Shown piece after piece: positions 11,313 to 24,417 of a DNA stretch of 64,000 nt. The stretch comes from Prunus persica (taxonomy: Eukaryota > Streptophyta > Magnoliopsida > Rosales > Rosaceae). Made by a program: the position numbers and the translations under genes. The stretch is from the NCBI RefSeq assembly GCF_000346465.2, contig NC_034012.1, positions 22,169,169 through 22,233,168 of the forward strand. The letters run 5' to 3'. Below the pieces are notes generated by a model. The model had not been told where the DNA came from. It made no database searches and was given only the letters and a program-made list of their open reading frames with translations. The first letter of the stretch is position 1, and the number at the start of each line of letters is the position of its first letter.

Positions 11313-14300
11313 CAAGTTCTAAAATATCGGTGATGTCAGAAATATCGATAGTCCAAAAACACGGAAATTTCGATGGAAATATCGGGATATTATCAATATC
11401 GATAAAAATTGAATAAAAACCACGGAAATTGTAAGAAAAACTTGGAAATTTTTATTGAAACTTTGGAGGATGCTTATTTAGTCAATTATCTATTAGTTTA
11501 TCAAAAAAAATTGGAAGAAAATGCATTGCATGATGGATTTAACTAATTTAAGTTGATTATATAGCTAGCTGACAAACACTGTGAGTGTAGAAAATATGTA
11601 GTAATTAATGAAAGAAGATTAAACACACCACAATCATTTATATATAATGATTTACTACAATATTTTACATTTTATACATTGCATGGTAAGATACATAAAT
11701 GACTTAGTACCACATAGAGTTCCTATGAGGTTCAAAACTTTCACTATCTCCATCATCTCTATGTGTAGAGTAAGTGTATTGTGAAGAGTAGTCATCGAAT
11801 GATAAATCCCCAAAATAATTTTGCATGTAATTGTTAACATGCCACCCATATGGATCCGAGATTGGTTGACGTTGTCCATGAGCAAAATCATTTGAAGATT
11901 GAGTCTCAGATTCTTTCCATGAGCTGCTCGATTCATTCCCAAGAGGAATGGGATATGAAGGGTAGGGAAATGGTTGGTTATGAGTATAATCATAGTTACT
12001 ACTTCCCACTCCAACAGAGTCTGAAGTTATAGATAACGAATCATCTTCTTGACTTGACAAAATCGCCTTGCCTCTTTCTCTACGAGTATAGTCCTTCCCT
12101 ATGGCACCAATTCCTGGTCCTGCCCGCCTACTCCCATGGTCCTCATCTTGTGTTGCATGTGTGAAGTTTGCCTCACCAGTGAAGGGGCTCATAAATTCGG
12201 GAGGTGGTCCAACATAGTTTCCATATCCACCACTACCTCCAGCTCCACTATATCCTTCATCATTCCCACCTCCAGTGGTAGGTGAGTATCCTGATCTTGT
12301 ACTAGAGCTATCATTAGTATCAGCAGGATCTTGTGGTTGAGTAGGATTGGAAGAAGGAGGAATTCCTTTATTTCTTGGTCTTGGGCGCAAAAGTTCTTCC
12401 AAAGAGTCAGCGCTGCTAGATCCCACCTCCTCCTCTAATACTCTTTCTACATTTATCCCTTCATTACGTGCTTCTTCAGCAACTCTTAGAGCTGGGTTGC
12501 CTTCATCATCATCTAAATGAAGAGGTCTTATCCATTGATAAAGTTGGTTACCTTCTGTATCATCATCTTCAGCAGCAATATCAAACACATTTAGTGGGTC
12601 ACCACGGTCGACATGATCTATTTCTGCTTCCTTATCTCGAATTTGAAGCTTCATGTTGTAGTAGCAATAAACTAATTTTTCCAACCTACTATGAGCCAAC
12701 CTATTTCTTTGCTTTGTGTGAATGAGTGCAAATGCACTCCAATTTCTTTCACAAGCAGACGAGGAAGTTGTTTGTGATAATACTTTGATTGCTAACTTTC
12801 TCACAGTTGGTGCATCAGTCCCATACATGATCCACCATTCAGCTGTAATGAAAAATAATGTTGATAAGTCTAATAACTCCAACAAATTCTATTATAAACT
12901 GATAGTGAAATATGTTTACACTCACTAGGAGACATTTTTGTTCGAGCAGCAACTGATGTTGGTTCTCCAAAAGTTCTTCTTGCATCTTTAAACCATGTTA
13001 GCTGAATTCAATAAATCGTGTTAGTGTAATCCAACAATGTAATTATTATAATTTAAGTAATTGTGTACCTCATTTCCAAATTGGCCAACTGCTGGTGATG
13101 CAGGGTCTAATTTAGAATATACTTTGTGTACAGCACGTATAAGGGTACCATCGTCTCCAACACCGGGTATGTATTGGTATCGAGGATTCAAATAATATGT
13201 TGGTCAAAGAAACATATACTATAATAAGAGAAATAATACTTATTCAACTAAAGAAATGAATTGCAAATTATGACATAATTTATACCTGCTGCATGCAAAT
13301 CGTGATATAATGTTTTATACCATCGGTCATCAATTATCTTTATGACCCACCTTGCACCATGTTTTTTTTCCAATTCCTCCTTCACTACACGCATTAACTC
13401 ATATATTGGCCCCATAGTAGGATACACCTCTGTGTCAACGATCCGTAAAACTTTGTAAAGAGGTTCAAACACTTGGCACACATGTTCTGATTGAGTCCAA
13501 AAAGAATGATCAAGCATTATACTTTCCACCATACGACCTGTATTTGAGCGGCTGAAATTGTGGTTGGCCCAATCTTCGCTAGTGAATAGTTGATTTAACC
13601 CTGATTTCTTTTTAAGTAGGCTGTCTAATGCAATATAGTTTGTGGCGAATCGAGTGGTAGCTGGACGAATAATTTCTCCTTTGCAAAATTCACGCATCTT
13701 TGCCAACAACCAACCGTGATTGTAAATATAATTTGTGATCGTTCTAGCTCTTTTTATGACATTGGAAATATTCTCTCTCTTCCCCATTGCCTCAAACATG
13801 AGATCAATACAATGTGCTGCACATGATGTCCAAAATACATTATGATGCTTCATTAACTTTTTTCCGGCTTTGACAAATGCAGAACCGTTGTCGGTCACGA
13901 CTTGGACAACATTATGCTCTCCCACCTCCATGATCACATCCCTCAATAGTTTGTAAATATACTTGTAGTTCTTTATATGGTCTGAAGCATCAACAGACTT
14001 CAAAAAAATTGTCTTTCCCTTAGAGTATACCATGAAGTTTATGATAGACAATCTGGTCGGGCCAGTCCATCCGTCACACATGATTGTGCAACCACTTTGA
14101 CCTCAACTTGTTGACATACTCGCTAATGTCTTTATACTCCATTTCCAAATATTTGTTTCTTACCTCATAGGGAGTAGGAGGTTGTACTCCAACACTGGCC
14201 TGTTGACATCCCAATACCATATTTTTGAAATGATGTGATGATGCCTTCTCAACAGGGACATTGTCATAAATAAAGAACTTGCTAATTAGACGCCCCATTC

Positions 14301-16210
14301 CCTCCTTCACATTCCCTCCAGCGAAATAACTCCAAACACTCTTTTGGCGTGCTTTGGATGATTTATATAAACTTGGGGCCAATGGTGGTGTTGGTTGTGA
14401 TTCCCTAACACTTGCTCCCCGTCTCATCTGTGCACCACCACTTGTCCCGGAACCTTGTGCTCTATTAGGAAGTTTATGGAGGTGTTCTCTTTCCCATGCT
14501 GACTGTTTGGAGGCACGTAATGCTTGTTTAAAATTGCGTCGCTCTTCAGGTCCCATGTCATCATCACATTCATCCTCATCGTCATCATCATCACTGTCAA
14601 CCGCTTGGCCAATGACTTCTCCTCGTAGTCCAGCTCGAATATTTTCCATTCCATGTGTTTTCTTTTCCTTCTGGTGTTGTTTATTTTTTAACAATGTGGT
14701 GATGAATGCCTTCACTTCTGGGGGAACACTATCGCATCGTTGGACATTATTTCCTGGATCTAATCCACTAAGATGATACTTAAGTCGTGTCACTCCACCA
14801 CTCTTTATTACCCGACCACAATATTTGCAAATTGAGCCATTTTTGTTTCCGTCTATTGGGTCTCCATGTTCCCAAGCTGGATCACGTTTAACAACTCCAC
14901 TAGACATCTTAAACGTACCTATATTTATTTGTCATAGAAATTAGGTAATTATTTTTGGCCAAAAAATATAATAGTGACGGTTATATAAGAGAACCTAAAT
15001 AATAAAGTTATTCTACGGAAGAATTAAATAGGAAGCAAGGAAAATGATTGTAGGAATTTAAGTAATTACGAAAATAATATTGAATAATAAAACCTAATAA
15101 TGAATAATAATCCAATTCGGTAATAAAATAATAAATAACATTAAACATATTAAAATTATCCTAGGGAATAATTATACAACATTACTTAATTACTTCAAAC
15201 AATTAATATGCAAGTATTATTTGGTTCTCATATCACATGCACCACCAGTTCACACAAATTTTTTGTTGTTGTATAAATTACAATAACATATATATAAGTT
15301 TGTAAACTTACCTTAAATATGAAACTCTTTGTGTAAAGGCCAAATAGAATATGCATGGACCAACAAGAAAACAATAATGAAACAAGTGTAACAAAATGTA
15401 ATGGAAGCATATAAAGTCTTTAATAATGAATTTAGAGACAATAAATACACATGTAAGTGACCAAATAAAGAATAGAAAAATTAAAAACCACATGTCATTG
15501 ACTAAGTAAGTAATTGACACAATTTAAAATATAATACCACCCTTAAATTTGGAATAGATAATAATAAACATGCAAATTAAATAACAATAATGAATGAGAA
15601 TAACTTACTATGAACTTGTGGGGAAATTGAGGTTGATAGATGTTGAGAAAAATATGAGCATTATGTTTTGTTTTGGAGAGATGTTGAGAAACAAGAGACG
15701 GCATGGGACCATTTGATTTTATTTGTATATATAGAAATATGACTACAACTAATTAGTTAGGTGAGTGGTTGAATGGTGGGGTGAATGAGTAGGTTGAAAC
15801 GTGGTGAATAGTTGAAAAGTTGAAACTTGAAAACCAGCTCGCAAGTAGTGTATTATATATATTAGATTACATAGGTTATAATCACAAACTTATGACCAGC
15901 GTGGTGGTTGAGAGACTTCAAATTTCGGAGGGGAGCTGGGTTCGAGCCCCAGCGTGCGCAAGAGTGAGTGAGTTTAAGTGTTTAATTTTTGAAAGTTCAT
16001 ATCGCGATATTATCGATAATATCGCGATATATTGACCATTTGAAGTTGCCAATTGAACGAAAATATCGTAGCCGAAATATCGTCGAAATTATCGCGGAAA
16101 TTATCGATATATTGACGATATATGAATGGATTTGTGCGAAAATATCGCTGGACAAAAAAAACGATAATTTCGCCTATATTTCGGCGAAATTATCGATTTT
16201 AAATACCTTG
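11313..16210 (-). mobile_element. hAT transposon, 4898 bp
   Basis: The terminal repeats are CAAGTTCTAAAAT on the left and CAAGGTATTTAAAAT on the right (reverse complement), with subterminal ATATCG/CGATAT words on both sides. Flanking octamers ATTAGCAT (11305-11312) and ATTAGGAT (16211-16218) match at 7 of 8. The interior encodes a BED / DUF659 / hATC transposase on the minus strand. The single mismatch in the duplication and a frameshift in the gene suggest an old insertion. Confidence 0.88.
11704..14907 (-). pseudogene. hAT transposase (BED zinc finger, DUF659, hATC), frameshifted
   Basis: The gene starts at the ATG ending at 14907. A BED-type zinc finger follows (CKYCGR, then H and C residues of RLKYHLSGLDPGNNVQRC, residues ~27-58), then an acidic region. 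The DUF659 catalytic-core region starts at MCDGWTGPTRL (from 14081). Intron-like gaps lie at 13286 and 12900. The C-terminal dimerisation domain has SSSACERNWSAFALIHTKQR and RLEKLVYCYYNMKL, followed by a long Gly/Ser-rich tail ending at 11704. Near 14080 the frame changes between LRSKW and the expected GCTIMCDGW, and the exon near 13200 is also hard to read in frame. The protein is therefore probably inactive, although all domains remain. Confidence 0.85.
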
Positions 16211-16284
16211 ATTAGGATACACTAGGGGCGGATAAAGTATTGGCCCCTATTAATGTTGTTTGGGGCGGATAGAAAGGCCTCTAA

Positions 16285-16714
16285 GGACACCTCCAACGTA
16301 GGCCCTTTTTTAGGGGTTTGGACCTCCAGTGCGTGCCAAGCAGTTCGGGTAAGTTCTGGGTTCCACCAGCCCGAGCAAGCTTAAATATTGATTCTGCCTG
16401 GGCTTCAGTCCGAAGGCGCTGACGTCAGCGAGCAAAAAAAAAAAATTAAAAAAATTGAAAAAAAATTGGAAAAAATAAAACCAAAAAACAAAAAATTATG
16501 AATGTTTTCCCTATAAATACATAACAATTTTATTCACTTTCCCTATAAATACATAACAAATTTATATTTTGTTGCATATTCTTTTTTTTTCTTGCCCTTG
16601 CCCTAGCCTTTTGGAGTGGAACCAAAAAATGCAAGGCTGCCACTATTCATGTGAATAGTAGCAACCCTTGCCTTGCCTTAGCCTTAGCCTTAGCCTTTTG
16701 GGGTGGACATGCTC
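16285..16714. mobile_element. PIF/Harbinger-like MITE, 430 bp
   Basis: The ends GGACACCTCCAACG and GAGCATGTCCACCCC (reverse complement of the right) are imperfect inverted repeats of the GRGCATSTCCA type, bounded by the trinucleotide TAA at 16282-16284 and 16715-16717. TAA duplications are typical of PIF/Harbinger. The interior holds an A-rich run and GCCTTA tandem units. It sits inside element D. Confidence 0.6.
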
Positions 16715-17451
16715 TAATAGGTGGGTGTGAAACACCTATCATTTAAATTGATAAGGGGCGTAAATAAGCGCCCCTAATAGTTTTTTTTTTATTTTTATGA
16801 AAAGGAATTTCATTCAATAACCAGATAGCATAATACACGGAGAAGAAAACAAAAGGATGTGCAAGTTTGGGCCTCTGTAAAAAACTTTTAGCATAAAAAA
16901 CCTCCAAAAAAGGGGGAAAATCCGCCAAAGGAAAAAGAGCACCTCTCACTTGCCATCAAACATAAAGATCAACCATTAGCTTCTAGATTTGCAGAAAGAA
17001 AAGGAGTTAGCCATAATGGCTCCTCCTCAATCCATGTGAAAAAACTAGCATTCCGAGTGCCATATTGAGCTAGCTCATGGGCAACCTTGTTACCTTCTCG
17101 TCATTGCCAATTACAAGAGAAAGATCTAAACCACCCCTGCATCTCCTTGATATCTTCCACTAGATTCCCTTCAGCTTCAAAACACTCTTCATTAGAGTTG
17201 ATTCTATCTACCACCCCCTGCGCATCCATTTCTAGCACTATGTCACTGACAGGACCCGCCCCGAATTTTCCAAAACCTGAGACGAATCTTGTGGAAATTC
17301 CCGACATCACCCCGATGTCGGGCCCACTTCTAAAACTATATCCTTTTTCCCAAAAAAGGAATAAGAGTACTAGACTTTCTGCCGAAATTTCGGCAGAGTC
17401 TCCCCTGTAAATTGGACATTTCCCAAAATTTCAACTGCACAAAAACACATT

Positions 17452-18713
17452 TAATATCCACAACGGGCAGCATGCACAATATACTTTCATGCAATTCACA
17501 TAAACGGCCTTCGGCCTTCCAATAATTCTCAACAAACTACCAAACATGCTAACAAATCAATTCATGCCTTAAACAAGGCAAACGATAAATTCAAATATGA
17601 ATTATGACTACTAAATTTCAACATACGAGGTTTTAACCTCCTAACACAATCACATTTTCACCTAAATTTCAGGACCAACGACAAGGTCCAAACCAACCTC
17701 AATAGAACAACAGGACTAACATTTAGTCTGCGGCTGCACCTAGTAACCTTAGGCTGCCTACGTACCCTCACTGAGGGATCAAGCCACACGTAGTTCTTCC
17801 CTAAAACCCAATTCCACACATAGGTAATACCTTTATTCATTTCTCTGTATTTCACATTATCTCCCCATACGCCGGTACTACCAACGTTACGTATGGGGTC
17901 TGTCAACACGATGGATAACCTACGCCACGTGCAACCTCACCATATTATCACATAATCTCCCCATACGCGATACTACCAACGCCACGTATGGGGCCTGTCA
18001 ACACGCCGGATAACCTACGCCACATGCGACCTTACCATACTGTCACAAGATCTCCCCATACGCCGGTACAACCAACGCCAAGTAATATCCACAACGGGCA
18101 GCATGCACAATATACTTTCATGCAATTCACATAAACGGCCTTCGGCCTTCCAATAATTCTCAACAAACTACCAAACATGCTAACAAATCAATTCATGCCT
18201 TAAACAAGGCAAACGATAAATTCAAATATGAATTATGACTACTAAATTTCAACATACGAGGTTTTAACCTCCTAACACAATCACATTTTCACCTAAATTT
18301 CAGGACCAACGACAAGGTCCAAACCAACCTCAATAGAACAACAGGACTAACATTTAGTCTGCGGCTGCACCTAGTAACCTTAGGCTGCCTACGTACCCTC
18401 ACTTAGGGATCAAGCCACACGTAGTTCTTCCCTAAAACCCAATTCCACACATAGGTAATACCTTTATTCATTTCTCTGTATTTCACATTATCTCCTCATA
18501 CGCCGGTACTACCAACGTTACGTATGGGGTCTGTCAACACGATGGATAACCTACGCCACGTGCAACCTCACCATATTATCACATAATCTCCCCATACGCG
18601 ATACTACCAACGCCACGTATGGGGCCTGTCAACACGCCGGATAACCTACGCCACATGCGACCTTACCATACTGTCACAAGATCTCCCCATACGCCGGTAC
18701 AACCAACGCCAAG
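17452..18713. repeat. 631-bp tandem duplication inside the solo LTR
   Basis: The block beginning TAATATCCACAACGGGC at 17452 restarts at 18083 with nearly identical sequence, differing at only a few sites (for example CTGAGG versus CTTAGG). The near identity indicates a recent event, younger than the LTR insertion or inherited with it. Confidence 0.9.
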
Positions 18714-19050
18714 TATGGGGCCTGTCTCAACGCCGGATAACCTACGCCACGCGAGACCTGAACATCATATCATAATATCTCCCCATACGCCGGTACAACC
18801 AATGCCACGTATGGGGTTTGTCGACACGCCGGATAACTTACGCCACGTGCGACCTCAACATAATATCACATAATCTCCCCATACGCCGATACAACCAACG
18901 CCACGTATGGGGTCTGTCTCAACGCCGGATAACCTACGCCACGCGAGACCTCAACATCATAGTACAATATCTCCCCATATGCCGATACAACCAACACCAC
19001 GTATGGGGCCTGTCCGCACGCCGGATAACCTACGCCACGTCTGACCTAAC
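17861..19050. repeat. 96-bp tandem array with hairpin units
   Basis: Units start CTCCCCATACGCC at 17861, 17957, 18052, then 18492, 18588, 18683, 18779, 18875 and 18971, a spacing of 95-96. Each contains CCCCATACG and CGTATGGGG about 20 bases apart, able to form a 9-bp stem. No spacer/repeat alternation of CRISPR type is present. The open frames through it (18619-19072) simply reflect the period being a multiple of three. Confidence 0.9.
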
Positions 19051-20253
19051 TTTTACAGGGTGGTACTTGTAGTGTAACTAAAATCCGGGGAGGTGCCTAA
19101 GGTAGTGCGTATAGCACTCCAAACTGACATTCTAGACTCTTTTTATACCTTTGCAAACATATATAAATATATAATTTAATTATAATATTGTGTAAACCTC
19201 AACAATTGTCTAGCACCCGATAATCCCCCTGGGAAGGTAAGATTACTCCGGGAGACTCACGGTCAACCAAGGGTCAAACTACCCTAACCCTGGTCAAACG
19301 GGCCCACGGGGCCCACGACCTCCAAATTCCGATCCAAAAATTCCTATGGGTTCTACGAGGTATAAGACACTCGTCCTTCAAGTTTGGTCCAGATCGGATG
19401 ATCAAATCGCTCACGATCGCACGATCTGACGGTTAATATAAAACATAAACTTTAAATTATTAAATCGGAACATCCGGGGCTCTGATTCACGATCCGTGAA
19501 TTCCTACACGATCCTAGAAATACCTAGATTAACATATATTAAATTTGAGACCATCCAACTGTCCTAACCTATCGAACCCGGATAACGCGCAGTAGGCGAA
19601 ATCTGTTCGATAGTCAAACGACGTCCGAATTGAGATCCGCGAAATCCTACGCACTCGTGACAACCTAAGGATCTCATCGAGACACAGTGCAACTTCACTA
19701 CCCTCGCCCACGCGCCGCCACACTCGCCGGCAGCGCTGGGTGCCCAAAGTGATTACGCATCGCCGGAAAATCTCAAAACCACGGCTCCAAACTCCTACCC
19801 TAGGTATAGCACCCTATTTGGAGCCACTTTTGTTCTTGGACCTACCCAAAAAACTGACTGACGGTGGCCGGAATCGTGATCCCAAAATCAACCGAATTTC
19901 AATTCGTAAATCGAATCACCTATGCTAAGAATCGATCGAATCCTACCCAACAAGCAGCTAGAGCATGAAAAGTAGGTGAGAAACCATACCTCACTCGTCG
20001 GAATCGGTGGCCGGAGGAGGGAGATCGACGGCGGAGAAGTTCGGACAACACCGGCCGGTTCTTCTCCATTTTTCGGCGAAATCGCGGCGGCTGGAGACGG
20101 GAGCTGGCTGGGGTTAGAAGAGGACGACGGCCCGGTCATTTTGGTACCAGCCCCGTCGTCATCGGTGGCCGGAGGAGAGAACGGCCGGCCAAAACATGGT
20201 CGGCTGCCGCTGCGCGTGCGAGAGAGAGGAGAGAGAGAGACCATGCCGGGGGG

Positions 20254-20257
<4 letters not shown>

Positions 20258-20310
<53 letters not shown>
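20258..20310. repeat. (AG)n microsatellite
   Basis: About 26 perfect AG units lie within the LTR, near its 5' end. Confidence 0.95.
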
Positions 20311-20312
<2 letters not shown>

Positions 20313-23300
20313 TCTGATTTTTATAAAAAAATCCCACTTCCAAATATTTACGGCTGTGCCACTGAGTTTCTCTTGACCATATCTCTTTCGTTACAACTCT
20401 GATTCGAGCCCACCACGTGTCTACGGACTCATCTCAGTACGACCTACCCAAAAATACCAGTCACTACCCCAAACTCTTTTCGGGTAAAAAAATGACCAAA
20501 ATACCCCTACTTCAAGGGTAAATTTGTAATTTCACCTAAATAATTTAAACAAGAGAAAAATTTGGAGTCTGGGTGTTACAGTCACGAAAGCCAAGATCAT
20601 ATGCAAACTGAAGACCTTCCTTTGCAGCAATTAATTCCATAGCTTGTGCACTAAAATGTCCTACCACTTGTCGAGAACAAGCAGCCATAACTCTTTATTT
20701 CCATTGCGAATCATTGCTCCAACTCCCTGCACTAACCCAGCAAGTTTGGCTGCCCCATCAACATTAATTTTGTACTGACCATCCAATGGGGCATGCCAAT
20801 TAACAAAACTCTGACTAGGCCCTTGCCTATTATGGGAGCATATAGGGGCAAGATTTACAGAGTAAAACTCTGTCTGATAAGCCAAAGCTTTGTTAAACAC
20901 TGATACACTCTCAAGACTTCGTCCTTGAAACAACAGATTGTTTATGTCATTCCAAATATCCCAACATAGAAAAGCAAAAAGATCCACCACCTTTTTACTT
21001 GAGACCACAATCACAGCTTGCCAAAGTTCCTTGAAAGATGTAATTCTCCACTCATGTCGATTTGCACTCCAAGGTGATAAAGACCATATTGCTTTCACTT
21101 CACTACAAGCCCATATTGTATGAATAACTGACTCCACTTTCTTCCCACAGCGTGGACATATTGGAGAATTCAAGATCTTCTTATGGTACAAATTTTGTCT
21201 GCTAGGCAAAAACCCTTACATACATCTCCATAGAAAGAATTTGATTTTATTAGGCACTTGCAAACTCCGCAGTTTTTTCCATAACAATGTACCATCTTGT
21301 GTCGAGGACCCTTCCATGCCATTTTCCCTTTGCTTCTTCATGCATGCAACCATATAACCACTTCTGACTGAGTATTTGCCGCTCTGATCATAATGCCAAA
21401 TTAATTTATCCTCTCTATGATTTGAAGCCAGTGGAATTTGGAGGATAGCCTTCACTTCCTGTTCCTAAAAATTAGCTTTTAATAGCTCTTCATCCCATTG
21501 TTGAGCTGCATTAAACAACTCACATACTTTCATAGAAACATCAAATTGTGGCGTTGAGATAATCTTGAAATTCATTGGTAAAGGCACCCACCGATCCTGA
21601 TAAACATGTATATCTTCACCATTTCCAACTCTTCACTGTAAACCCGCCTTCAACAAATCCTTCCCCCATATCAACGAACTCCAAATACGTGAGGGTTGAT
21701 ACCCCAATCCAGCTTCTAAAAAATTACAATATGGAAAATATCGGGCCTTGAAAATTCTCGCTGCCATGGAATTGCAATTAAAGAATAATCTCCAACTTTG
21801 TTTTGCCAGAAGAGCTTGATTAAAAGCCTCAAGGTCTCTAAATCCCAATCCTCCAATCTGCTTGCTCACACATAATGTCTCCCATTTAGTCCAATGAATA
21901 CCCCGCATATTCTTACTTTTAGACCACCAGAATTTAGCCATCAAGCCATGAATTTCCTTACACATCCCCTTAGGCATCCGAAAGTAGCTCATCGAGTAGG
22001 TGGGCATAGCCTGTAACACAGCTTTAATCAGGACCTCTTTACCAGCTCTAGATAGGAGCTTTTCCTTCCACCCACTAATTCATTTTCCAATTCGATCTTT
22101 GATAGTCCTGAAAATCTGCTTTCTTCCCTACCTGTCACCATAGGCAAACCTAAATATTTTTCACGGCAAGACACCAATGAAATTTTCAATAAATCCAAAA
22201 CTATTTATTTTTCAACAGCAGTAGCATTTGGGCTCAAACTTAAAGCCAACTTTGTGAGATTGATCTGTTGCCCAGAAGTCTCCTCATACACTTGAAATAT
22301 ATTCTTCACTGCTTCACATGACTCTTTAGTTGCATCAAGAAAGAGAATACTATCGTCAACAAAGAATAAATGATTGACTGATGGAGCTCCATGAGCAATT
22401 CGAATCCCACGCAAACTCCCTATCCTTTTAGCATTCTGCAACAGCCTTGAAAAGCCTTCAGCACACATTAAAAATAAGTATGGTGAAAGGGGACACCCTT
22501 GTCTTAACCCTCTCTGAGGAACAACATGCCCAAATGGATTACCTTTCTAAAGCACCGAAAAGGTAACTGTTGTTAAGCAATCCATTATCCGTTTGACCCA
22601 TTCTGAAGCAAATCCCAATCTCAACATTATTGCTTGCAAAAAAGACTACCCTACTCGATCATAGGCCTTAGCCATATCAAGTTTAATGGCCATCTTCGTT
22701 TGTTGCCCCATCTTCAAGCCTTTCATAAAATGCATTGTCTCAAAAGCTGCCTTCACATTATCAAGAATTTGACATTGTGGTACAAAAGCACTTTGCGACT
22801 CGGAGATAACGGAAGGCAATAAGCACTTGAGTCTATTTGCAAAAGCCTTTGCAATAATTTTGTATAAATCACTGTACACAGACTTATTGGTCGAAATTCA
22901 GTCACTCTGGAAGGTGTCTGCACCTTAGGAATTAAGGAGATTAGAGGATGATTAAATTCTTGGACATTACTTTCTCCATTCAATATATGCAAGCACTTGT
23001 GCGATACCTCGTCCCTTACAATGTGCCAGTAGCATTGATAAAAAAGAGCCGACATTCCATCATGCCCCGGTGCCTTCATAGGATACATGTGGAATAAAGT
23101 AGTCTTCACATCTGCTCTAGTAAAGGGTTGGAGTAATTGGTAATTCATTTGATGTGTCACCTTTGACTCAATCACTTCTAAGGCTCTCTCTATATCCCTG
23201 CCACCTGAAGTAGAAAATAAATCATTGAAAAAATTGCAGAACATCGAACCAATAACTTGCTTATCTGTTTGCTAAAAATGATCGTCGTCGTACAACCCTT

Positions 23301-24417
23301 TTATTGTATTTTTCCGTTCCCTTGTGTTGGCTCTTTCGTGAAAAAAACCTGGTGTTTTTGTCCCCTTCCTTTAACCAAGCAACCTTGGAATGCTGCCGCC
23401 ACATTACCTCTTCTTTCTTGAGTAAGACAACAATGTCCTTTCTACTTTTTTCTTTAGTAACACTTGATCTTGTCCCATTCGCCCCTGTAAAACCTCCAGT
23501 TCCTTATAGGCAGCAGCAAGCTGCTTTTGCACATGCCCAAAAGTTAATTTATTCCATTCTGCCAGTTTCCCTGCACAATTCTTAATTCCCTCCTACATGC
23601 CTCCCATAACGTCAGTTGATCCCCAAGCCTCTCGAATAATATCTTCACAACCTTTCTCAAGTGTCCATATTTGTTCAAAATGAAATCTTCTTTTTTTTCT
23701 TTGCCTCCACGATGGGGGCTTCATTCAATAATTCGCCAAGTATCAGATAGTGATATGACCCTGATGCTACTAAATGATATGTCAGAATATGACCATAATC
23801 CGCACTAATTCTCCCATTAACCACACACATGTCCAACCTTTCCTCCACTATATCCCCACTCGGGAATGTTCTAGCCCAAGTAAAAGGATATCCTTGGTAT
23901 GGGACACTACACAAGTTGCAATCCACCAAGGCTTGGCAAAAAGAGTTCATTTGATATGTAGGGCGATCTCGCAATCCTTTTTTCTCTGAAGCCATCAAGA
24001 TTTCATTAAAATCTCCAATGACTAGCCAAGGTCCATAGACTGACTGTGAGAGACGTCGAAGTAATTCCCAAGAAAATCTTCGATTTTGGGTTTCTGGATT
24101 CCTATAAAAGCCCATCAAATAGAAACAATAATTATCTGAGGTTTTAACTGATACGTGTATATGACTTGTCGAGTATAATAACAAATTCACCTCCCAACCA
24201 GTTGTCCACATCAACAATAAGCCTCCCCCTAACCCCACTCTTCCCACATAAATTCTCCCTGTCATACCACATTGAAATCTTCTTTTCTCCATTTGAGCTT
24301 TTGTCATCTGTGTTTCCATAAGGAACACCAGCTCGGGTTTTTCCTCCCTCAAAATACGCTTGAGAGAATGGAACGTCCCAGGGGTCCCGAAACCCTGGAC
24401 ATTCCAACTTAAAATTC

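Larger units (their letters stand above)
17247..20580 (-). mobile_element. Solo LTR, 3334 bp, with perfect 5-bp target duplication
   Basis: The minus strand runs from TGTAACACCCAGACTCC (20580) to GGCGGGTCCTGTCA (17247), so it has TG...CA ends. GTCAC lies immediately on both sides (17242-17246, 20581-20585). The RNase H reading frame of the LINE resumes across it, which confirms the boundaries independently. It has no coding domains, primer site or second LTR. Length is inflated by a 631-bp tandem duplication and a 96-bp tandem array. The 20258-20310 AG microsatellite and the Pro/Ser-rich frame at 19888-20343 are not evidence of genes. Confidence 0.9.

Noticed and set aside
17861..19050. CRISPR-like array
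   Set aside because: The 96-bp units are contiguous tandem repeats without unique spacers, inside an LTR of a plant genome.
18619..19072. Two frames of 84 codons with repeated peptides
   Set aside because: Period 96 is a multiple of three, so frames stay open by chance in the tandem array.
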